NCBI RefSeq assembly: GCF_000173615.1
Contig: NZ_ABZS01000026.1
Location: 1-12,468 of the forward strand
DNA length: 12,468 nucleotides
Source of the DNA: Sulfurihydrogenibium yellowstonense SS-5
GTDB taxonomy: Bacteria; Aquificota; Aquificia; Aquificales; Hydrogenothermaceae
Direction: 5' to 3'
The translations under genes were made by a program, and so were the position numbers. The stretch's first letter is position 1. Each line of letters opens with the position of its first letter. The notes beneath the pieces are model-generated. The model was given only the letters and a program-made list of their open reading frames with translations. It did no database searches and had not been told where the DNA came from. Positions 1 through 7,267 of the stretch are shown here, in pieces.

Positions 1-8
1 TCCTTCTT
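1..8 (-). promoter_or_regulatory. Putative Shine-Dalgarno of a next gene beyond the left edge
   Basis: Read on the minus strand, the bases just after the TAA of the acyl-activating enzyme are AAGAAGGA, a purine-rich string like a ribosome binding site. This suggests that another minus-strand gene begins immediately outside the window in the same operon. The start codon itself is not visible, so the call rests on this motif alone. Confidence 0.3.
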
Positions 9-1853
9 TTATTCAAAGCTTACCGGCTGGCTTAAAATCTTCTTCCAATCTATTTCTAAAATTTCTATCTTTTGTTTTTTCTCATCTATAAAGTATGATA
101 ATTTTTCAACGGTTGGATTTTCTATTAAATCCTTTTCATCAAGCTTTATTCCAAATGTGCTTTCTATAAATGTTAAAAACTCTATTTTTCCAAGAGAATC
201 AAGCCCAAGGTCTATCTCTATGTGAGAGTCCGGATATACGCTTAGATTCGTGTATTTTTCTAAGTATTCTTTTAAGATGCTGTAAGTTTGAGTTTTTGGC
301 TCTTCTTTGACCGCCGTTCTTTCTTGTTTTTCAAGAAATTGATTAAGCATAAATCTTCTGATTTTTCCAAGCCTTGTTTTTGGAAGCTCGGTATTTACAA
401 TCTTAAAACCGCCAATTTTTTTATAGCTAACGGCAGTTTGATTGTATTTATCAATCACATTCCATTTTATTGTCTCTTCAAGATTTACAATGTTTCTTTT
501 CTTTACAACTTCAAAATCTGGATAAATAATAGCAAAAAGCTGATTATCTTTTTGAATTACTGCTATCTCTTTTACAATATCAAAATTTTTAAGAATTATA
601 TTCTCTATTTCTTCCGGGTTGATATTTTTTCCGTTTGGTAAGACTATGATTTCTTTTTTTCTTCCCGTTATATAAAGATAACCATCTTCATCAAGATACC
701 CAAGGTCTCCTGTCATAAAATAGCCATTTTTAAATGCTTTCTTTGTTTCTTCAATCTTATTTAAATATCCAACAAAAACATTATCACCTTTGACAAGAAT
801 TTCATCATCCTCTATCTTTACTTGCACACCTTCTATTGGCTTTCCTACCGAGCCAAGTTTAATTTCGTATGGTGGATTGAATGATACGATAGGAGAGGTC
901 TCTGTTAGCCCATATCCTTCAATAATCTTAAATCCAAGAACCTGAAAATCTTTTGCAATATCTAAATCAAGCTTTGCACCACCTGAAACAAAATACTTTA
1001 TATTTCCACCAAATATATCGTGCACTCTTTTAAAAACTATTTTACTAAGTGCTTGGTTGTTAATTTTTTTACAAAGTTTAAAAACTATTTTTATAAAAAA
1101 ATCTTCGTTGATTTTATCAAAAATCCTTTTATGAAAAAGAGCATACAGTCTGGGAACGCCTATAAGAATGGTAATCTTGTATTTTTTTAGCTTATCTAAA
1201 ATATCCTGTGGAGATAACTCATCAAGAAAAACAATCGTAGCACCAAGATGAAGAGGTATGAGCATAGAAACCATCAAAGGATAAGAATGATGAAATGGAA
1301 GTATCGCAAGGGTTGAATCTTGAGAGTTTGCAATCTCTACTTTTTCTATGCTTTTTATGTTAGATAGTAGGTTTTTATAATTAAGCATTACACCTTTTGG
1401 TTGTCCTGTAGTTCCGGAAGTGTAGAGTATTACAGCTAAATCTTCTTCAAGCTTTTTACATTCTTTATTTTCAAAAATTTGACTGCTAAAATCAATCTCT
1501 TCAAAAATAAAAACTTTTATATCATAATCAAGCTTTAGCTTCACACTTAAAACTTTTTCTTTATTATTTTTAGATGTAAAAATGTATGCTGGCTTGCTAT
1601 CGTTTAGTATGTAAAAAAGTTCATCTTCTGAAGACATAAAATCTATCGGGACGTTTACTCCGCATTTTTCCCAAACTGCAAAAAAGGCATAGATCCATTC
1701 CGGTCTATTTTCGCTAAAAATAGCTACTTTATCTTCTGGCTTTATATCTAAAATATTTGAATATTTTTTAATATTTTCTAATAATGATATGTAGCTTATC
1801 TCTTGACCTTTGTGTATTAAGGCAGTCTTTTCTAAGGGCTTTATATTTATCAT
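9..1853 (-). CDS. AMP-dependent acyl-activating enzyme fused to a C-terminal acyl carrier domain
   Basis: ANL-superfamily adenylating enzyme (fatty acyl-CoA/acyl-ACP synthetase type), 614 aa from the chosen start. It would activate a carboxylic acid, probably a fatty acid, as acyl-AMP. Visible motifs are the P-loop YTSGTTGQPKG (residues 144-154), GYGLTETSP (about 313-321), TGD (381-383), GRKKE (397-401) and the late catalytic Lys in TRLGKIRR (K497). A carrier domain follows at about 523-596; its DLGLDSLGK carries Ser553, the expected phosphopantetheine site. The natural reading is that the acyl group is loaded onto the attached carrier instead of free CoA. I chose ATG at 1853 because GGAG lies 5 nt upstream; an in-frame TTG at 1883 has no such site. 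The acyl chain and final acceptor cannot be told from sequence. A Shine-Dalgarno-like string after the stop hints at a downstream partner, possibly an acyltransferase as in Aas-type systems (inference). Confidence 0.85.
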   Translation of the reverse strand: MINIKPLEKTALIHKGQEISYISLLENIKKYSNILDIKPEDKVAIFSENRPEWIYAFFAVWEKCGVNVPIDFMSSEDELFYILNDSKPAYIFTSKNNKEKVLSVKLKLDYDIKVFIFEEIDFSSQIFENKECKKLEEDLAVILYTSGTTGQPKGVMLNYKNLLSNIKSIEKVEIANSQDSTLAILPFHHSYPLMVSMLIPLHLGATIVFLDELSPQDILDKLKKYKITILIGVPRLYALFHKRIFDKINEDFFIKIVFKLCKKINNQALSKIVFKRVHDIFGGNIKYFVSGGAKLDLDIAKDFQVLGFKIIEGYGLTETSPIVSFNPPYEIKLGSVGKPIEGVQVKIEDDEILVKGDNVFVGYLNKIEETKKAFKNGYFMTGDLGYLDEDGYLYITGRKKEIIVLPNGKNINPEEIENIILKNFDIVKEIAVIQKDNQLFAIIYPDFEVVKKRNIVNLEETIKWNVIDKYNQTAVSYKKIGGFKIVNTELPKTRLGKIRRFMLNQFLEKQERTAVKEEPKTQTYSILKEYLEKYTNLSVYPDSHIEIDLGLDSLGKIEFLTFIESTFGIKLDEKDLIENPTVEKLSYFIDEKKQKIEILEIDWKKILSQPVSFE

Positions 1854-1868
1854 ATTTTCTCCATATGC

Positions 1869-1874
1869 TATAAT
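1869..1874 (+). promoter_or_regulatory. Possible -10 box of the alaS promoter in the divergent gap
   Basis: The 59-bp space between the two divergent start codons (1854-1912) must hold promoters for both directions. A perfect TATAAT lies on the plus strand 38 nt before the alaS ATG. No convincing TTGACA-like -35 is found 16-18 bp upstream, so this is only a candidate in a very AT-rich stretch. No hairpin or T-box leader is seen. Confidence 0.25.
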
Positions 1875-1879
1875 TTTAA

Positions 1880-4543
<2,664 letters not shown>

Positions 4544-4554
4544 GGAGGTTTCTT

Positions 4555-4860
4555 ATGCAAGGTGATCCAATGGGTGGTTTAATAAGTGCTATAGTATGGA
4601 TGGTTTTATTTGTTGGTATATTCTATTTCTTGATTTTAAGACCACAGCAACAGCAGAGAAAAAAACATGAAGAGTTTTTAAAGAATTTAAAAAAAGGTGA
4701 AAAAGTAATCACAACCGGCGGGATTATTGGAGAGATAAAAAACATTGAAGAAAAAACTGTTTCATTAAAAGTTTGTGAAGGCTGTATAATAAAAGTTTTA
4801 AAGCCATCAATAGCTTCTTACTATCAAGAGGAGGCAACATCACAGGAAGAAAAGGGATAA
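4555..4860 (+). CDS. yajC: Preprotein translocase accessory subunit YajC
   Basis: Small single-pass membrane protein of the SecDF-YajC complex, which assists Sec-dependent protein export; 101 aa, typical for the family. One hydrophobic segment (about residues 8-27) is followed by the hallmark LILRPQQQQRKKHEEF and then GEKVITTGGIIGEI, the conserved cytoplasmic part. The cysteines in VCEGCIIKV are a local feature. The start is well supported: a near-perfect AAGGAGGT lies between the alaS stop and this ATG, only 11 bp after alaS. secD and secF, the common downstream partners, are not here; the next gene is a restriction enzyme 5 bp on. Confidence 0.95.
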   Translation: MQGDPMGGLISAIVWMVLFVGIFYFLILRPQQQQRKKHEEFLKNLKKGEKVITTGGIIGEIKNIEEKTVSLKVCEGCIIKVLKPSIASYYQEEATSQEEKG

Positions 4861-4865
4861 GATAA

Positions 4866-5774
4866 ATGGCTATTCCGGGCTATCAAGATTTAATGCTTCC
4901 TTTACTAAAGCTTGTTTCTGACGGCAAAGAGTATTCATTAAGAGAAGTTATTGAAAGGTTAGCAGAAGAATTTAATCTTTCTGAAGAAGATAGAAATGAA
5001 TTTTTACCATCAGGACGGCAGAGAGTATTTGATAATAGAGTAAACTGGGCAAAAACATATTTATTAAAAGCTGGGCTGCTAGAAAGTCCAAAAAGAGGTT
5101 GTATTAAAATATCTAAGGTGGGAAAGCAGTTTTTAGCTGATAATCCCTATTTAGACAAATTAACAAACAAAGATTTAATGCAATTTGAAAGTTTTAAAGA
5201 ATTTATAAGTAGAGGAAATGAAGAGAATGCAGCCCCGCATATTGACCCAAAGACTCCAACGGAAATAATAGAGCAAAAAATCCAAGAGGTTAATGAAGCA
5301 TTAGCGGATGAACTACTTAGAAAAATCAAAAACTCATCACCAAAGTTTTTTGAAAAATTGGTTATAGATTTACTTTTAAAAATGGGATATGGTGGTTCTG
5401 AGAAAGAAATGGCTGAAGTTGTCGGAAAATCTGGAGATGAAGGAATAGATGGGACTATCAAAGAAGATAAACTCGGATTAGATGTTATTTATATTCAAGC
5501 TAAAAGATGGGAAGGTCCTGTCGGTAGACCAGAAATTCAAAAGTTTGTAGGAGCTTTAGCCGGCAAAAAAGCTAAAAAGGGTGTGTTTTTTACAACTTCC
5601 ACATTTACAGATGAAGCTAAAGATTATGTTTCACACCTTGAACAAAAGGTCGTTTTAATTGACGGTAATAAGTTAGCGGATTTGATGATTAAATACAATG
5701 TAGGTGTTTCTGTTGAGAGAGTAATTGAAATAAAAAGAATAGATTCAGATTATTTTGAGGAAGACATCATCTGA
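4866..5774 (+). CDS. mrr: Mrr-type restriction endonuclease
   Basis: 302-aa DNA endonuclease of the Mrr family (type IV, modification-dependent restriction in the best-known members). The N-terminal part (about 1-95) fits the Mrr winged-helix DNA-binding domain. A charged linker leads to the catalytic PD-(D/E)XK fold (about 155-285). Visible core residues are E163 in FFEKLV, GKSGDEGIDG with the expected metal-binding D195, and YIQAKRW with Q211 and K213, so the active site looks intact. FVGALAGKKAKKGVFFTT is the usual strand-helix that follows. AAGGG lies 9 nt before the ATG. The gene starts 5 bp after yajC and shows no promoter of its own, so it is probably read from the alaS-yajC transcript. 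Substrate specificity (which methylated site, if any) is not visible. Confidence 0.9.
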   Translation: MAIPGYQDLMLPLLKLVSDGKEYSLREVIERLAEEFNLSEEDRNEFLPSGRQRVFDNRVNWAKTYLLKAGLLESPKRGCIKISKVGKQFLADNPYLDKLTNKDLMQFESFKEFISRGNEENAAPHIDPKTPTEIIEQKIQEVNEALADELLRKIKNSSPKFFEKLVIDLLLKMGYGGSEKEMAEVVGKSGDEGIDGTIKEDKLGLDVIYIQAKRWEGPVGRPEIQKFVGALAGKKAKKGVFFTTSTFTDEAKDYVSHLEQKVVLIDGNKLADLMIKYNVGVSVERVIEIKRIDSDYFEEDII

Positions 5775-5790
5775 TTTTTTGTTTATCAGT

Positions 5791-5869
5791 GAAAAAAGAT
5801 ATGATGACATTAACAGAAAAATGGAAAAATGAAAGGATTACAGCAAGGCTTGCAAGGAATCATAGAGGT
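5791..5869 (+). pseudogene. Frameshifted remnant of the Rpn C-terminal module (copy 1)
   Basis: This stretch matches 6562-6640 inside rpn almost base for base: the same GATATGATGACATTAACAG opening and then the segment encoding LQQG-type repeats. Relative to the rpn copy it has an extra A in the run after TGG (about 5824-5829), which breaks the frame. Removing that A restores W-K-M-K-G-L-Q-Q-G-L-Q-G-I-I-E. Homology starts within the Shine-Dalgarno/start region of the internal rpn ORF and stops just before the full rpn ATG. It is therefore a leftover of a duplicated or deleted rpn-like gene, or of a copied 3' module. Its final ATAGAGGT now serves as the ribosome binding site of rpn. Confidence 0.75.
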
Positions 5870-5878
5870 CTAACTTAA
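5801..5878 (+). CDS. Possible 25-aa leader ORF overlapping the rpn start
   Basis: The remnant can still be read from its Met-Met as a 25-codon ORF. Because of the +1 shift it diverges from the Rpn sequence after MMTLTEKWK and ends at a TAA whose last A is the first base of the rpn ATG (TAATG). Such a one-base stop/start overlap is a classic layout for termination-reinitiation coupling. The upstream ribosome binding site is weak (AGTGA only), and the peptide is probably not functional in itself. Expression is unproven; it is listed because the overlap may tune rpn translation. Confidence 0.3.
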   Translation: MMTLTEKWKNERITARLARNHRGLT

Positions 5879-6828
5879 TGACTGACTTACAACCTCACGA
5901 CCAATTTTTTAAACAGATATTTTCTGAGCCAAAGAGAGTTAAAAGCCTGCTTGATATATTTTATCCAGAGCTATCTCAAAAGATAGACTTAGAAAGTATA
6001 AGATTATTAAACAGTGAAAAATACTCACAAAAGGTAGGAAAATCACTTCTTAACCTTTTGTATGAATGTAAAATAGAAAACGAAAAAAGCTTTTTGAGAA
6101 TCATCTTTGAACACAAATCATACATAGATAAAAACCTACCAAGTCAGCTTTTATACTACAATGGGATATTATGGGAAGAAACAGGAGAGTATGAAGAGTA
6201 TCCACCAATAATTAACATTGTCTTGTACCATGGTAAAAGAAAATGGAATATACCAGCCACACTACCAAAGACTAACTCAGAAATCATAGAAAGATTTGCA
6301 AACAAACTTAACTATCACTTAATAGACCTTTCAAAAGTAGCTGATGAAGAGATGATAAGCAAGCTCTACTTAGATTTTTGCACAGTGTCAGCACTTCTTA
6401 CAATGAAGCATATTTTTGAAGATTTAAGAAAGTATAAACATATTTTAAAGAAGGTTTTTGAACACTATCAAGATGGTTGTGTTTTTATCATTTTAGATTA
6501 TATTTCAGTTGTAAACAACCCACAAGAAGTTGAAAATGTATTAAAGGAAATCTTGGGAGGTGAAAAAGATATGATGACATTAACAGAAAAATGGAAAATG
6601 GAAGGTTTACAACAGGGTTTGCAACAAGGAATGATAGAGGGTCAGAAAAAGGCTATATTAAAGTCAATTCAACTTAAATTTGGAAGAGTTCCTGAAAATA
6701 TAGAAAAATTAATTTCAAACATTAACAACTTAGAAGAATTAGACAAATTGTTTACAAAGGCTATTTTGGCTAATAGTTTGGAAGAATTGTTAAAAGAGAT
6801 TAATGAGCCTGTTCCAAAATTTTTGTAA
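5878..6828 (+). CDS. rpn: Rpn/YhgA-like PD-(D/E)XK nuclease (recombination-promoting nuclease / putative transposase family)
   Basis: 316 aa. The N-terminal nuclease domain (about 1-200) opens with PHDQFFKQIF, typical of the Rpn/YhgA (Transposase_31-like) family. FEHKS (77-81) followed by LPSQLLYYNGILWEE is the second half of the active-site region. At the position where relatives have Asp in a D-L-L/V-Y motif this protein has N59 (NLLYE), so catalysis may be impaired. The C-terminal part (232-316) opens with MMTLTEKWKMEG, then LQQG tetrapeptide repeats, then a DUF4351-like helical domain (KFGRVPENIEKLI...LANSLEELL). The ATG is supported by GAGGT 8 nt upstream. Rpn proteins are DNA endonucleases in E. 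coli, linked to recombination and phage defence; despite the family name I see no transposon ends here. Its C-terminal module is duplicated on both sides. Confidence 0.85.
   Translation: MTDLQPHDQFFKQIFSEPKRVKSLLDIFYPELSQKIDLESIRLLNSEKYSQKVGKSLLNLLYECKIENEKSFLRIIFEHKSYIDKNLPSQLLYYNGILWEETGEYEEYPPIINIVLYHGKRKWNIPATLPKTNSEIIERFANKLNYHLIDLSKVADEEMISKLYLDFCTVSALLTMKHIFEDLRKYKHILKKVFEHYQDGCVFIILDYISVVNNPQEVENVLKEILGGEKDMMTLTEKWKMEGLQQGLQQGMIEGQKKAILKSIQLKFGRVPENIEKLISNINNLEELDKLFTKAILANSLEELLKEINEPVPKFL
6556..6563 (+). promoter_or_regulatory. Strong internal Shine-Dalgarno inside rpn
   Basis: GGAGGTGA is an 8-base match to the anti-Shine-Dalgarno consensus. It lies 7 nt before the tandem ATG-ATG at 6571/6574, or 10 nt counting from GGAGG. 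It also encodes Gly-Gly-Glu in the rpn frame, so it could be partly coincidental. It is nevertheless stronger than the site of rpn itself and supports in-frame internal initiation. Confidence 0.5.
6571..6828 (+). CDS. Intragenic in-frame ORF: Rpn C-terminal small protein (RpnS-like)
   Basis: In-frame internal start within rpn giving an 85-aa product equal to residues 232-316: MMTLTEKWKMEG, LQQG repeats and the DUF4351-like helical domain. In enterobacterial rpn genes a small protein made from the 3' part of the gene is known to bind and restrain the full-length nuclease. The same layout is seen here: two adjacent ATGs behind GGAGGTGA. Independent support comes from the neighbouring copies of this segment, whose homology begins at or just before this Met and not earlier in rpn. 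The function as an intragenic antitoxin is inference by analogy. Confidence 0.5.
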   Translation: MMTLTEKWKMEGLQQGLQQGMIEGQKKAILKSIQLKFGRVPENIEKLISNINNLEELDKLFTKAILANSLEELLKEINEPVPKFL

Positions 6829-6842
6829 GCTTACCTCTCCGT

Positions 6843-6873
6843 GTCATCCTGAGGACAAAGTCCGAAGGATCTC
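6843..6873 (+). repeat. Dispersed hairpin repeat, unit A
   Basis: A 31-base unit with frame GTC...CTC. It can be written as stem ATCCT, GA, stem GGAC, loop AAA, stem GTCC, GA, stem AGGAT. It has the same architecture as units B and C, but its outer stem is ATCCT/AGGAT where they have ATTCT/AGAAT, a compensatory change. From memory, repeats of the TCATTCTGAGCGAAG type are scattered in many bacterial genomes; this was not verified here. Confidence 0.7.
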
Positions 6874-6908
6874 ATCTTTTGATTTTTTTGACTTGAAAAG
6901 AAAAACAT

Positions 6909-6935
6909 GAGATTCTTCGCTTCGCTCAGAATGAC
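6909..6935 (-). repeat. Dispersed hairpin repeat, unit B
   Basis: A 27-base unit on the minus strand with frame GTC...CTC: stem ATTCT, GA, short GC-GAA-GC core, GA, stem AGAAT. It is inverted relative to unit A and forms the right arm of the long palindrome. The tandem GA opposite GA is shared with unit A. Confidence 0.7.
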
Positions 6936-6949
6936 ATCCTTGAGAGGTT

Positions 6950-6976
6950 GAGATTCTTCGCCGGCTGCAGAATGAC
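6950..6976 (-). repeat. Dispersed hairpin repeat, unit C
   Basis: A 27-base unit in the same orientation as unit B and 14 bp beyond it. The outer stem ATTCT/AGAAT and the frame GTC...CTC are kept. The core is replaced by GCAGCCGGCGA, which contains a self-complementary GCCGGC. Conserved arms with a changed core indicate separate insertion or drift, not a simple tandem duplication. Confidence 0.65.
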
Positions 6977-7009
6977 AGTGTGGATTTTTGGAACAGAGAT
7001 TAATTGACT

Positions 7010-7267
7010 ATGAGTTATAATATAACCTACAAAAAATTTTCTAAAATGACATTAACAGAAAAATGGAAAATGGAAGGAATAATTGGAGCTAAGAAAGAAG
7101 ATATTCTTAAACTTATCAATCTTAAATTTGAAAGAGTTCCTGAGGGATTGGAAAAATTAATTTCAGGCATTAACGACTTAGAAGAATTAGATAAACTATT
7201 TACAAAAGTCTTTTTGGCTAATAGTTTAGAAGAGTTATTGAGAGATGGAGGGATAAATGGGCTTTAA
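7010..7267 (+). CDS. Free-standing Rpn C-terminal module (copy 3), DUF4351-like small protein
   Basis: Small ORF of 85 aa from ATG 7010, or 73 aa from ATG 7046. From 7046 it matches the internal module of rpn: the first 32 bases are identical and the rest is very similar (KFERVPEGLEKLI...FLANSLEELL). It lacks about nine residues, the LQQG repeats. The first 12 residues (MSYNITYKKFSK) have no counterpart in rpn. No nuclease domain is present. Neither ATG has a good Shine-Dalgarno, so this may be a decaying fragment. Against that, the frame is open to the end, and changes against rpn are largely conservative or synonymous. Its 3' end contains the ribosome binding site of mod and overlaps mod by 11 bases. 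It could be a stand-alone regulator of Rpn or of the methylase (inference). Confidence 0.5.
   Translation: MSYNITYKKFSKMTLTEKWKMEGIIGAKKEDILKLINLKFERVPEGLEKLISGINDLEELDKLFTKVFLANSLEELLRDGGINGL
7016..7021 (+). promoter_or_regulatory. Possible -10 box ahead of the small ORF and mod
   Basis: A perfect TATAAT follows the hairpin repeats. Transcription from it would start near 7028 and would favour ATG 7046, the homologous Met, as first codon of the small ORF. No good -35 lies at normal distance: a TTGACT at 7004 is only 6 bp away. This is a weak candidate only. Confidence 0.2.
7247..7251 (+). promoter_or_regulatory. Ribosome binding site of mod inside the small ORF
   Basis: GGAGG ends 5 nt before the mod ATG at 7257 and fixes that start. 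It lies within the last codons of the upstream small ORF, whose stop is at 7265-7267. Ribosomes finishing the small ORF would therefore pass over the mod start, consistent with translational coupling. Confidence 0.7.

Larger units (their letters stand above)
6833..6948. repeat. Long imperfect inverted repeat (MITE-like) after rpn
   Basis: The outer arms are ACCTCTC (6833-6839) and GAGAGGT (6942-6948). Inside them, hairpin unit A (plus) and unit B (minus) face each other, continued by ATCTCATC against CATGAGAT and by CTTTT against AAAAG around a T-rich centre. The whole can fold into one long cruciform or RNA hairpin. It sits 4 bp after the rpn stop. It could be a small non-autonomous repeat element, and as RNA it could slow or end transcription between rpn and mod. 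No target-site duplication was recognised. Confidence 0.65.

Noticed and set aside
288..641. Plus-strand open frame within the acyl-activating enzyme
   Set aside because: The Phe/Ile/Asn-rich translation is typical of the reverse of an AT-rich gene, and the minus-strand gene is continuous with all family motifs.
5771..5789. CTGAT...ATCAG hairpin as an mrr terminator
   Set aside because: The stem is only five A/T-rich base pairs, the T-run is in the loop, and no T-tract follows. It is not a convincing terminator.
5878..6828. Rpn gene as the transposase of an insertion sequence
   Set aside because: The family name includes 'putative transposase', but no terminal inverted repeats or target duplications flank the gene, and known members act as nucleases. 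The nearby palindrome lies on one side only.
6843..6976. Three short repeats as a possible CRISPR array
   Set aside because: The units are in mixed orientation, have differing cores and irregular spacing, and no cas genes are present. They are palindromic dispersed repeats.
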